From NCBI GenBank assembly GCA_922989275.2, contig OV277858.1:9052001-9116000 (forward strand): a stretch of DNA of 64,000 nt. The letters are read 5' to 3'. A program made the position numbers and the translations under genes. The DNA is from Gari tellinella (taxonomy: Eukaryota; Mollusca; Bivalvia; Cardiida; Psammobiidae). Shown here piece by piece: positions 44,765 through 55,549 of this stretch. Numbering within the stretch: position 1 is the stretch's first letter; each line of letters starts with the position of its first letter. The notes beneath the pieces were generated by a model. It worked only from the letters and a program-made list of their open reading frames with translations. It had not been told where the DNA came from and made no database searches.

Positions 44765-45398
44765 AGCCCTCCCAGCTCCAAAATCCTCCCAACGTCTTTT
44801 AGAGTGTTTGTGATCCCTCTCAGCGTCTGTCAGAGCGATTCTGATCCCCAAAGCGTCTTTCCGAGTGTACTGTGACCCTCCCATCACCCTTCCCATTGTT
44901 CATGGGGCCCAGTATCTTTCCGAGTGGTATGGCTACATCAAAAGCCCTCCCAAAGTATGTTCGAGTTTTTCAGCCCTCCAAGCGTCCTTCCGAGCGTTCT
45001 TGATTTCTCTCAGGGTCTGTCCGAGGGTTCATGACCCGTCTGCGCGTCCTTTCGATTGTTCCTTTGCCCTTTCAGTGTCTTTCCGAGAGGTATAGCGCCC
45101 TCCAATTGTCTTTCCAATGGCTCTAAAGCCATCCCAAAGTCTTTTTGAGTGTTGCACAGCCCTCCAAGGGTCCATCCGAGAGTTCCTGATCCCTCCAAGT
45201 GTCTTTCTGAGTAGATTGCACCCTTCCCAGTGTCCTTTTTGTGTTTCTTGTCCCTTCCAGTGTCTTTCCGAGAGATATGGCTCCCTTCCATTGTCTCTCC
45301 GAGGGATCCAAGTGGTTCCGAGCCCTCCCAGTGTCTTTCCGAGCGTTTCTGATCCCTGCCAGTGTATTTCCGAGTGTACTGCACTCCTCACAGCGCTC
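44765..45398 (-). repeat. Satellite array 3, same 31 bp unit as array 2 in opposite orientation
   Basis: About 20 units reading CCTCCCAGCGTCTTTCCGAG on the plus strand, the complement of the array 2 core, with the same variable parts (TGTACTGCAC, GGCTCC, TTCCTGATC). Together with array 2 it makes a large imperfect inverted repeat around a 211 bp spacer. Units here are more divergent than in array 2. Confidence 0.9.
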
Positions 45399-45407
45399 AG
45401 TACTCTT

Positions 45408-45449
45408 GCACACTCTGCAATCCAGATGTTAACCAATTATGCTAAAACC
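45408..45449 (-). other. tRNA-like half (A-box side)
   Basis: On the minus strand GGTTTTAGCATAATTGGTTA matches the acceptor-D-arm pattern of a tRNA (A box), and CTGGATTGCAGAGTG resembles an anticodon arm with a GCA-like loop. There is no T-arm next to it: the satellite array begins instead. It may be a SINE or tRNA copy split by array expansion. Confidence 0.45.
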
Positions 45450-45986
45450 AAATTTTGCCTAAACACATTCTTTAAACTGATGCTATTCAACCATTCCAAC
45501 CTATGTTTGGGAAAATGCCTATAACAATACGTGTTTAAATGAAACAAATGTATTAAGGAATACAGCAATAATTTACAAACAAACCGTACTTTTCTATTAA
45601 TTGAGTCTGAGACATTCTAAATTAATATATGTAAAAGCTGAAGACTAAATCAGTAAATAACGAGTGTGGTTTCTCCTATGCTTTATGCCAAATGTTAACT
45701 TGTAATTCTTTTTCAAAAATACAATCTCTGTTTTAATCGTTTCATTAAGACAGATGGTATCTAAAATCTGGACAATAACACAACTTTCCAATGTTTTCTA
45801 ATGCATTCGCCCGTCTCCGATTTATAAAGCTGTCTATAAAACACATATGATATAGAACAGTTATATTGGGGCCATATAACAGTTCGATTGTTTCTGAATT
45901 CCATTTTGTTAGGTTATCAAAGTCGTAAGGTAATGCTCAACTTAAGCCGTGCTAGGCTTTTGACGATACTCGCAATGTCAGTTTAC

Positions 45987-46139
45987 CATTAAATCGTATT
46001 CGTTTGGCAGCTGCTTCAACATCTCTTTCTGTGTTGTTTTTCCCAGCAATCCAGCGATGTTTATGAATTGTATCATGCATATAACGGATATTAGTCCTAT
46101 CAATGTGCGGCGATTTGGACCCAACATTCTTAGACCCAT
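45987..46139 (-). CDS. Carbohydrate sulfotransferase, first coding exon (signal anchor)
   Basis: Encodes residues 1-51: a short basic cytosolic tail (MGLRMLGPNRR), a hydrophobic segment at about 12-32 (TLIGLISVICMIQFINIAG) and a charged stem start KTTQKEMLKQLPNEYDLM. This is the type II signal-anchor layout expected of Golgi sulfotransferases. The ATG at 46139-46137 has a good context (ACCATGG). Six bases upstream, TTTTTTATCAG|GTAACC is a clear acceptor (46145 is the first exon base), so a 5' untranslated exon must lie further right. The donor GTAAAC at 45986 joins in phase 0 to 33950. I infer the pairing from splice phase, domain logic and absence of another candidate; transcript data would settle it. 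Confidence 0.65.
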
Positions 46140-46145
46140 GGTTAC

Positions 46146-47484
46146 CTGATAAAAAACACAAACAAGGTAATTTAGATAGTACATTTGTATATCCCGTTTT
46201 GACCTACCAACTAAGATGAAGTCCCCCGACCCAAAGTTAAACAAGTATCACTACACTTAACTGACATTGTATGGAATAGTATTAGGGCAAAAAAATCAAG
46301 TATGCTTGGTGCTTTGTTGCTAATTGTAAATTGCATTTTATCTTGCTTAAAGACTTTTCCTCAGTCCATTGAGGGACCACCAGCATATTGTTCTGGAGGT
46401 GTCAATGTAACTGTAAAGCACGTGCAATACAATATCAGAACACCTGGTTAGGTCCATGATTATACTCATGCTCTAGTGATTTTCAATGGTTATTTCTAAC
46501 CAAACTATCAAATATTAAGGTCCGGTCTCACATAAGGCGATTCAATGGTTCAATATGCACTAGATCTATGCTTTTTGAAAGGAAAATGACAGTAAATAAT
46601 CTGGCAAGGCGTTATGACCAAAAGGTCGTCAGGAGATGTCTTTAAGGTACCTCGCGGTGCGCCTAGTTTCCATACAAGGTGTTATGAAACTTTTGTTGAA
46701 AAATGATAATAGCCTAAGAAACACTGTGAAAAAATAGGAAAAAATTATCGTGTGGTTTGTCTTTAAGGTCTCTTTTTTTGACAAACACCTGGTATTTTGA
46801 TAAAAAAAATCTTAAAAATGAACAAAGCTAATGACTTTATGTCTCGCCCAATAAGTAGTCCACAACATTTATTACAAGAAAAGCTAAAAGCAATTTGAAT
46901 AAAGGTGTTCAGAAAGATGTCATCAGCTATTTAAATTTCAAAAATGCTAAAAAATTGAATTACAAAAAACTGACTCATTCAATGTATATTTTTTTTCATT
47001 TTATTCAAATATATGATTGATGAAATAGTTAGTCAGAAAAAATAGAAAATATTACAGTTAGGATTTGTTGTAATAACAAATGTTCTTATTAAAATGTGGG
47101 AAATTTGAAGTTGAGGTACAGTTACTTACCTTAAAATTAAAATTCTGTCATTAAAATGCATTATAATTTTTTTATGAACTTGAACACCAGGTTAATTATA
47201 TTGTTTAAGCATAATAATGGGCAATATCGATATTGAAAGGTTGACGTATTGATAAGCTTCAATGTATGGCTTTATAGTCCGATCAAATCTTATACTGTCA
47301 TGTATACCGATTTTATTGACTTGTAAGTCATTGAACTTAAACGTACATGCAAGTGGACATAAAATTGGACCGTATATAACATCACTAATTTTAATAAACG
47401 AAGACTAAACATAACATGTTTCTTGATTACTGCGTTATGGCTTTACAAGTCCATACCTCGGACACTTACAAAAAATGTTTTTGA
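46146..47484. other. Upstream region / 5' intron of the sulfotransferase gene, no feature
   Basis: AT-rich, with no reading frame of note. It should include the intron upstream of the acceptor at 46146-46156, but no 5' untranslated exon or promoter could be fixed. Confidence 0.45.
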
Positions 47485-47557
47485 ATCGAATAGTACTCGA
47501 ACCTATGGCCTTAGGATTGCTAGTCAATCATTGTACCGACTGCGCTATGAAGGACTA
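47485..47557 (-). tRNA. tRNA-like sequence, degenerate
   Basis: On the minus strand TAGCGCAGTCGGTAC fits a D-arm / A box and ATAGGTTCGAGTACTAT a T-arm with four of five stem pairs (B box GGTTCGAGTAC). GATTGACTAGCAATC pairs as an anticodon stem, but the loop is short and lacks T33. The would-be acceptor ends do not pair. A pol III SINE head or pseudo-tRNA is likely. Confidence 0.5.
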
Positions 47558-48885
47558 TACTACATCGTATCAACATTTCCTTTATTTAAATTTTCTAGTA
47601 TAAGCACGTGCGGAAAAATTCCATATCGTCATTTCCGCTCGCCCGCAAGAGTGACTTTCGTATGCGAAGTACATTAATGCTTTGATCTTTGTGTTTGGTG
47701 CATTTTGTAAATTGTTGTTTCCTATCATGAATTCAATCTTAAAACAAAGCCTTGTGCATTATTCATCATGCTACACGCTACGTTACTCAATTAACGGCAT
47801 GTTCTCAACCTGTCACGAAGCACAACGCACCAAACATTTAACACGGGTCATAAGAGGAATAAACACCATTGTGTTGCCGTTTACGAAGGTATGAAGTCAT
47901 TAGCTTTGCAGGGGTTAAGTTTCGTAAGCGCCCGAAGCGCGTTCACGATAAACTTACCTTGAGAAGCTAATGGGTTCATACTGTCGTTATATCTTATATT
48001 ATATGTTTATTTTCTGCATTGTCCATTTAATGTGCTTTTTGACCAAATTTATGTTCATGAAGAAATATATTATAGACCGGCCAAAAGGTGTGTTAGGTGT
48101 AATATCGATGTAATAGTCATTCTGGTTTCTAAATATGGTATGAAACGTAGTCCTAACAACATGTGCTGTAACTGCAGTATACATTTAGGATTTAGCCCAG
48201 TAACATTTCTCTCTATGATTGGAAATGACTAACACGACAAATAAATTAACATTGCAACTTGAATATATATTACCAAAGCACATTCTGAAAATATATGTTG
48301 CCGTTGTTTTCTTAACAAAATTACACACATGGCAAGGCGATAGCAACGACCTATAAAGTCTTCGTTGTCGATCAGCTAGCCGCTCTCTGTGGATTGATAA
48401 TTGTATGTGTTCGATTATTTCGGTAAGAACGTTGTTATAATTGTCAGCGGCAGAAAGGTTTATAAAGTGTCTGCATTGTGTCAAAGTTGTACTGAAAGCA
48501 ATTCTTCTCCGTATTACTCCGTGGTTTTGAATTCATAACGGTTTTGTCTCCCATTTCAGGCTAAGGGTCGAATCATTAAAAAGAAATATTCCGTACATTT
48601 CAAAGCAGTTTGTTAGAGCGGTATGTGACAGGAAAGAATGGATCAACATAGAGTTATGTTGTGTGTTTTGTCATTTGGGTGATACATTACCCACCCAAAT
48701 GCACCGAAAACTCCCAGAAAATCAATGTTTTATTTATTTGTTTTCAGCTGACTAAAAAGCCTCGTACGGAGCTGTTGTGATTCAATGCCGTGTTACTAAA
48801 AACAATGGTTTCATTAGTATAAATGCCTATGTCACTAAATATCAACTGTCAATGTTGTATATAATTTAGTTGAGGCATTCATTAG
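47558..48885. other. No gene seen
   Basis: AT-rich with short frames on both strands (for example 47682-47894 and 48185-48484 minus) that lack motifs. I see nothing else. Confidence 0.5.
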
Positions 48886-49173
48886 AATAGTCCTACCTTG
48901 GAAGAGAAACAAGAAAGGCTGAATGTCAAAGAAGTACTGGTATCTCAAACACAAGCATTGGTTGAAAAATGGCTAGAAATAGATATAGAAACGATAGAAA
49001 GCTTGACAATGGATAAAAAGACTGATCTCCATTCAAACGTTGTTGATTTGATATCAGTATTGACTGAACGAATTAAAGAACTTAGGACATTAAAGGTAAA
49101 ACAAACACAGGCAATCGAGAAATTCCTAAAATTCGCAGAGGAATCTTGGCAAAAGTCAACATCCCACTGTTGA
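48886..49173 (+). CDS. Possible coding exon, coiled-coil, function unknown
   Basis: An open frame from about 48886 to TGA at 49173 encodes EEKQERLNVKEVLVSQTQAL, then LTMDKKTDLHSNVVDLISVL and TERIKELRTLKVKQTQAI. It is highly charged with heptad-like Leu/Ile/Val spacing and has few Cys, unlike neighbouring chance frames. An AG at 48884-48885 (ATTCATTAG|AATAGT) could be its splice acceptor, though the polypyrimidine tract is poor. It would be a terminal exon. I do not recognise the protein. Confidence 0.35.
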   Translation, partial: NSPTLEEKQERLNVKEVLVSQTQALVEKWLEIDIETIESLTMDKKTDLHSNVVDLISVLTERIKELRTLKVKQTQAIEKFLKFAEESWQKSTSHC

Positions 49174-51304
49174 AAAACATGACTTTTTTCTTCAAAATAT
49201 CAGACGCTAAAATTTAGATAGAACCGCATACGCATACAGACAGACAGTCAGACAAATAGATCGCCCCTCATTTGAAGAGATGCTTTTCATTACGAGTTTT
49301 TTTTTTGTATCACTTTAAGAAAAGTCGTGTTTCATTTACATGTAAGAGGAGCTCTACTTGTAAAGATCATGCTTCTCCCCGAAAAGCATTCCAATTTTTT
49401 CGTATGCGAAGTACACCAAATAGACCTCCTCTGAAAGCCGCACTCGTACACATATAGCTCTCCGGGGAGCCTTGTTTGGACAAGCGAGGCTTTATCAAAA
49501 TCGATCCTTTGATAGACACGATAGAATTTTTAAATTGGAATGCTGGGACCAAACACACATTTTAAACGCATAATTAAGAAACCCGTCTCACCGCAAATCA
49601 ACGGAAACAGCAGTAACTGGTAAGGTAACCGTAAGAAGACCTTAAGTAACTAATTCAACAAGAAAAATAAACGCATTTTGATCGTCTAATGTTCGTTACA
49701 TTGTAGTCCGCAAAATGTGACATAGACATTTTACTCGTCCAAAAATGCGTGACAATGAATTTAATGATAGGAAGGGTTTTCGTCGTCCGTTTTTTACAGT
49801 TTTATGTTGGACAAGCATCGCTTCAGTTAAAAAAACGTGTTCGTAAAGGTCGAAAGGTATCTCTACTAAATGGAAATTGCTTCAGTCAATCACAGGTCTC
49901 TTTAAATTACGCTAAAAAGTAAACTGTTTGTCTTTTTGACACATTTGCGCAATGGATTATTACAATTCCAGGATAATGAAGGCTTAAATGATCAGAAAAG
50001 TCATTGAAATACATAACTTTTCCCTTCCTTTTTCAATACTCGATGAATGTCTGCAATGTTTTTTTTTGGATGGTCTAAAATACCGAATACAAAATGTTTC
50101 ATGCAATTTTCAGGTTAAGTCAGCATCTTTAACGGGTGTAAATAGTCCAATATTTGTGACGCGATGTAGTCTACAATTGGCTTACCGTGTGACCGCGTTC
50201 CTCCCCTGTGAATCTGACAAAGTTTTACTGACATAACCCTAACAGTTGACACTTGAAATTTACATCCGTTCGTAGGTTATGAGAGTACAAAAGACTATAC
50301 AGTTTAACTTCGATATCTGGAACTCGCATTTTAATTTGAGTTTACCTACATTCCTATAGCCATAATTCGTAACCGCTTATGTCGAACATATTCCGTATTT
50401 CAAGATTTAAAAGTGGCAAAACCACCTTTTTACTTTGAAATGAGTTAGTTCGACTGAAATGAATTCAAGATAGGCCCTTTCGAAGTTCGACTGTTTCTAA
50501 CATGGTAACGTCATCACAATGGAATATGTACATCTTTTAAATGTTCATTACAATGAATTTTTGAACGGATAGCTCTAGGAGATTATTCAAGTATTATGAA
50601 ACACTGTAACGATAATTATAACAAATGAACTGAAATAATCAGACTCGGGCAAATGAACACGTAGGTCAGTGGCTAGGCATATCGAGTTATGTCTATTTAG
50701 GTTGATTTCGATAAACATATTGATCTTTTATTTTTATTCAGTGTCAATTTCATTATAAACCAGTGCCAAATGTCGTTGTACTTCGCATTGTTCATTTAAC
50801 TTCCAGTCTTTTGTTTACCATGGTGACTACGCGGGTTTGGTAGTTAGGGAAAACAAAGCAAAACACTCGCATCAACGATATCTGAGTTACGTGTACGCAT
50901 AATGATAGATTGAATACATTTTTAATTAAGATTTCTTTTTATTTCTTTGAAATCGATTGCTTAATAAACAGAAAAAGAGAGATTTTTTACGCGTATCGAT
51001 CGAGGGAACAAAATCTGATTAGTCACGTGACCCGTACTACCCGGCTGAATCAATGTGTACGCTTCTGTACAGTGGTCACATGTGCAGTTTCAGCCTATCG
51101 GAGTCCAAGAATTTATGATTACTGGAAATAAATTGCAATACAGATAAACTGTATTGCAATATAGCCGTATTGCAATGTATTGTGGCAACTTTTAAGTACA
51201 AAAATTGAAAAGAAATTAGCATTGAAAACTTTTTTAAAGCATTGAAAGAATACAATGAGTCCAAATTAACATAACTATTTGTTGTAAATGTTATAATTGT
51301 CACA
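49174..51304. other. No gene seen
   Basis: AT-rich with no recognisable domain in any frame. Around 51137-51180 GTATTGCAAT is repeated in direct and inverted orientation. Confidence 0.5.
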
Positions 51305-51500
51305 GTATAACATTCAAATTAACAGGGCAACCCCTCTCGTATGTGCTCAAAGGTTACTGGGTGTTTCGCTACCCTGTTGCGTTCTTGCCCGTCAGTTCGC
51401 TACCCAGGTGTTTTTCCCCTGGACGTCTCACTACCCACATGTTTCGTAGTACCGACTCACACCTTTCACAGGTACCCATTTAAACCCCTGGCTAGTGTCT
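51305..51500. other. Short GC-richer block with repeated CTACCC words
   Basis: TTCGCTACCCTGTTG, TTCGCTACCCAGGTG and CTCACTACCCACATG recur at 33-48 base spacing, each followed by a T-rich word. It may be a remnant of a repeat element; I cannot classify it. Confidence 0.35.
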
Positions 51501-52085
51501 GAGGAGCAATTCGCGTTGCTCAAGAACATTCCTGTACATCATCAGGGTTCAGAAAAATCCACTTAAGTTTAAACTTTATTTCTTTTATTAGATCTACATC
51601 GATAATGAAACAACTTACATTAATTTATACAAATCTTTCTCGATGGCTCGAATGGTGGCGTGTTCGGACGGGCGACCAGTGTAGATCTATATCCTCTCTT
51701 TTTATTGTTATATTTTTATTTACAGTAGGCTTTTATTTTCCAGGAGCTTGAGAGCCTTTCCTCTGAACACTTCTGCTGGACTCCCACAGCTTCTCAGTTA
51801 AGTATCGACGTCGATGGAGATGAAAATGATAGTGAAAATCTTAATTAGGGGAGATCCTTTGAAATCACAGAAAACAAAGCAAATACTGAAAATTGCAGAC
51901 TCGGTTTAATTGAGTCTGTTCATGAGCATTACTGAAATATGCAACAGTGCTCACGCCCCCTAGCACCGGCTTAAGCGGAATTCAACTTTCAACTGTAAAT
52001 GCGCTGAAATCAATGATTCCAAAGGACCAGAAAGTATAACAACACTGAGAATGAAGTCTTCGGTGACAACTCTCTTTGCGAATAA

Positions 52086-52746
52086 ATGACGAACGAGATC
52101 AGTTTTGATCAACGTGTCCAAGATGTTATCGTAGAAAATAAGGACAGTAATGAGGATGATGCTGGTGGAGAAGCAAAATATCAAGCAGCTGGTTCGATTG
52201 GATGCGATCCAGATCATGAGACTGTTTGGTGTTTCAAGCTTTCTGGGTGCCAAAGGAACTACGAAGAACATTTTTTGGTGTCTGAGATGTACATGTAACG
52301 TTTTTACGTCTTTGTGACATAAATGGACAGTTGCATCGCTTGTTGACAATGCTACGAGAGAATCAACAAGAGAGGAGAGAAAAGACAAAGAGCTTGCCAT
52401 TAATTTAACTTCAAGGGATATCGTGTTTGTAAACGAAAATTTATGCTTATACTGTTTATAAAATCTAATGACAGATGTAAATAAATCAAGAACTCACAAA
52501 ACACAAGGCAAGAAACCATTAAATGCAATTACCTTTGAAGATATAAAACCAGTGATTAAGGTCAATAGTTACTACGCTGATGAAATACCCCAATCTGCTG
52601 CACCCTGGGGTCGTTATGGTACTGCACCTATATATCTACCAAATAATACGACCAAAGTTGATATTCATCAAGAGTATGCAGAGGAATGTATGCAGAGAAA
52701 TCCTACCAGCCGTATTGTCAAATACTCTACATTCAACAGCATTTGA
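52086..52746 (+). pseudogene. Fragments of a multicopy invertebrate protein family of unknown function
   Basis: The frame 52468-52746 encodes KKPLNAITFEDIKPVIK, SAAPWGRYGTAPIYLP and NPTSRIVKYSTFNS. The pattern (P-x-N-A, then A-A-P-x-G-R-x-x-x-x-P-I-Y-L-P, then K-Y-S-T-F) is one I have seen in repetitive uncharacterised proteins of molluscs and other aquatic animals, probably transposon-derived, but I cannot name the family. The frame 52086-52298, ending in SGCQRNYEEHFLVSEM, may be an upstream part in another frame. The plus strand is broken between them. A 146-codon minus-strand frame over 51960-52400 is a shadow. Confidence 0.45.
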
Positions 52747-53092
52747 CTTTAGTCAAGACGTTTGCATTACTCACCACTTAAAACAATTGAACCTGTGTTT
52801 TTTGCGACATTGAGAAAGGTGCATGTATTTAAATTCAGGATTGACGGTATACCGATCGTGCTCATTTTTTTATGTATCAGAATGAGACTATAGACATTTC
52901 AATGATACACTGGGTCATAGAGACGATGTACAGTGGATAGTCAGCTTGCACAACGCACGCTGATAACTGTCAAGTTTGTCAATTTTTCATTTTGTCTCGA
53001 TATTGATCGGCTAAAGCATTGTTCGGAATGAGCCGTCCGTTCGAGTGATGCAAATGGTCGATTGCTGCACGTAGAGAACCGAGTTTGGTCCC

Positions 53093-53126
53093 ATCTCATT
53101 AGAGGTCCTCAACCTTAATTCATATG
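53093..53126. repeat. Solo end of the 7216-7416 MITE family
   Basis: ATCTCATTAGAGGTCCTCAA continuing to CCTTAATT matches the right end of the element at 7216-7416. The partner end is missing nearby. Confidence 0.55.
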
Positions 53127-54089
53127 AAACTGAAGCATAACTATTTGTAATTTAACCGGAAAACCCCATCCGTTTTATGTTACATCCTGTCCAACGAAAA
53201 GCATGTCGATGTTGCGGCGCGTACTTTTACAACTAGAAACTGATCTAACAGAGAGTAAATAGATCTACATTCGTAAACTTATTACACTTCACAGAAAACA
53301 TCAGGATTTTTGAATGGCTAGAGAAAAATCAGGTGTAGTGGTTGTGAAGAGGGAAAGTGACGCTGCCGAAACAGGAAATATCTCTGCTGAAACAAAGGGC
53401 CAAGTTTCCAGACAGTTTACCGGAATTATTTTCCCAGCTTGACTATCGATACAGCAACAAATATACTTAGATCTGTGTACATGATATAAGACAGTTAGAT
53501 CGTTCATACATCAGCAGTTTCAAGACAACACGTGTCCACCGCCAACTGCCGACATGACCATTGGTCAATGAACTTCCGGAGATGATTAAATGGAATGTTA
53601 TATACGATAGATATAGCTCTTAAATGCATCATTTTCAAATTACATTTAACTCTTTCTTGCAAATCGTTTATATTGACATCCTTTGAATATAGTTTGGATT
53701 CGGATGAATGACCGAATACTTCGCCATCTTATATGGATGCAAGCTGTAAGGCACTCCAATTTTTGTGTTTTACGACCCTATTGAAGGATAAATCAGTTTC
53801 AAATACACATGTATATGGAAAACTCCTTTTTTAAAAATAAGACTTGTTCAAAAAGTTTAATTCAGCAAGCTAAGGGTTAGAGTGTATTGCAAAATAACGT
53901 CATAATCAGATTATTATGTCATCAAATGCGCGACGTTATTTTGACGTCACAAACTTTTTTTTTACTGCTATACCTGTTTGATTTAAACAGCTGTAACATT
54001 AAAAGTATTTGTCGTAATGAGATACGGTTTTCGGTGTGGTGTATGAAAAAAAAAATTAAATTCGAAAAAATTGTCATTAAGCCCGGTTT

Positions 54090-54560
54090 TCCTGGAGCAG
54101 GACTCATATATATTTGTCATATAGCTTTGCCTTTTAATTCTCTACCAAGATTGCTCAAATTATTACCCCGGGTCACAAATGGCCGCGGCCTGGGGCTTAT
54201 CAGTTTTACATAGACTTATATAGGAAAACATTTAAAAACCTTCTTTTCTGAAACTGAATGGTCCATATCGTTTATATTTGACTAAAAGGTTTTGCCATGT
54301 TATCCTCTACACAGATTGTTTAAATTACTAGGAAAACCTTTAAATAATTCTCCTCTAACACTGTAATGCCTAGATCCTCAATATTTTACATATAGCTGTG
54401 AGTTTTAGTTCACTGCCAAGTGTCTTCAAATCATGACCCCGGAACAAAAATGTTCTTCAACCGTAAGTCCCAGATCATTAATATCTGACAGGTAGCTTCG
54501 AATTGTGAACGTCTACCGAGATTTTTCGAATGATGAACCCTGGGTCATAACTATATGAAA
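54090..54560 (+). repeat. Degenerate tandem repeat, ~115-130 bp period
   Basis: The words CATATAGCT, TTAATTCTCTACCAAGATTG and ACCCCGGGTCA recur about every 115-130 bases in increasingly mutated form (about 54115, 54270, 54390, 54490). Monomers are too divergent for exact borders. The 108-codon frame over its start is a by-product. Confidence 0.55.
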
Positions 54561-55251
54561 ATGTTGTCTTGCCCAGTCAGCATACATGGTACTTGTCTTC
54601 AGCTGAGTGAAATGTAGGCCTCTGGCCCTCTTGTTAATATTTTGTATTGATCCAAAGGCAAAAATAAACACGCAAATACAGACGTATGCTTTATCTTTAT
54701 CTAAGGTAAGGCCTGCGTAATGCAATCGTTTCGAACCGTCCAAAACCGGCACTGTACTTCGGGACAACCCGTACTTTTTCCCTAAAACGAATGTTGTACC
54801 TCGCATCGGTCATAAAAATGTCTACACACGGGTAACTAATTGTTTACAAAATGGTGGCTATCAACACTCGAGACCGATTTGCAAAAGGGAAAACGCTGAA
54901 AAAAAGAAAACTAAGGGATATATCAGATATGACGAAGGAGCAAAACTACGAAGAAGTTAACACGTGAACCGATCATGATTGTTTTGTATCAGATTGTACA
55001 CCCGATTATCATTTAAGTTTGACAAAAGGCGTGAAACGAGCTCGAATGTTCAATGTGTTTCGTGATATCTGATTGACTTTCATACGACACGGTGGTTGAA
55101 GAAGTAAAGAAAGGAACGTCTAGCTTTACGAAGGTGTTAAAACGTATGTTATAATGTAACATTATGGGAAGAAGAGAGGGATGTCGTGTTTCTCAACACA
55201 CATTTGATGTTGGTGAGTCCAAAGCACAATTTTCCAATATCTTATATACCA

Positions 55252-55439
55252 GGGCTCTAGATAAGAAGGAGTAAACTGAACTAATTCAACATTTTCTCAC
55301 TCATTTCAGCACCAAAACATATGGTGTTACTACTCAATACAGCGTCTTCTTGGAGACGATTCTAATAAGTAGTGTCACCATAGGGTTTAATGCAGGAATA
55401 CAGATGTTAGCTTTTGAAATACTTCTCTTATCTCGAGCC
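55252..55439. mobile_element. Palindromic MITE family A, copy 3, with target duplication
   Basis: The ends are GGGCTCTAGATAAG and CTTATCTCGAGCC. The central palindrome is CATATGGTGTTACTACTCA ... GTCTTCTTGGAGACG ... GTAGTGTCACCATAGG. The flanks TTATATACCA (55242-55251) and TTATATACCA (55440-55449) are identical, a 9-10 bp target-site duplication. This gives the element borders for the family. Confidence 0.85.
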
Positions 55440-55525
55440 TTATATACCATGAGTATTTATATAAGCGTTAAGTTAAAATGGCATGTAGGCCTACATATAC
55501 TCATCAGTTAGTCAGTATGACCCCT

Positions 55526-55541
55526 CCCCCCCCCCCCCCCC
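55526..55541 (+). repeat. Homopolymer of 16 C
   Basis: An uninterrupted C run, prone to sequencing length error and slippage. Confidence 0.9.
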
Positions 55542-55549
55542 ACCATAGC

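Larger units (their letters stand above)
33951..45986 (-). other. Sulfotransferase intron, 12,036 bp
   Basis: The donor is ATG|GTAAAC at 45987|45986 and the acceptor is TTTTTTTTAG|AGC ending at 33951, both on the minus strand. Joining the flanks gives NEYDLM followed by SKVKKTE in phase 0. The intron holds a 100 bp palindrome, MITE A copy 4, a foldback repeat cluster, a tRNA-like sequence, a Ty3/Gypsy fragment and two inverted satellite arrays. Stretches 33951-35327, 35428-36311, 36511-37521, 38151-39760 and 39830-41154 contain nothing I can identify. Confidence 0.7.

Noticed and set aside
42967..45398. Second array as CRISPR-like or as a zinc-finger coding array
   Set aside because: Variable parts recur in order and no C2H2 pattern exists in any frame.
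42886..45436. Long frames on both strands over the second array, up to 259 codons
   Set aside because: The same cause: a 31 bp repeat with few stop-like words. Reading frames on opposite strands are equally long.
47485..47557. Functional tRNA
   Set aside because: Acceptor ends do not pair and the anticodon loop is short.
51960..52400. 146-codon minus-strand frame
   Set aside because: No recognisable motif, and it overlaps plus-strand sequence with better, though broken, protein similarity.
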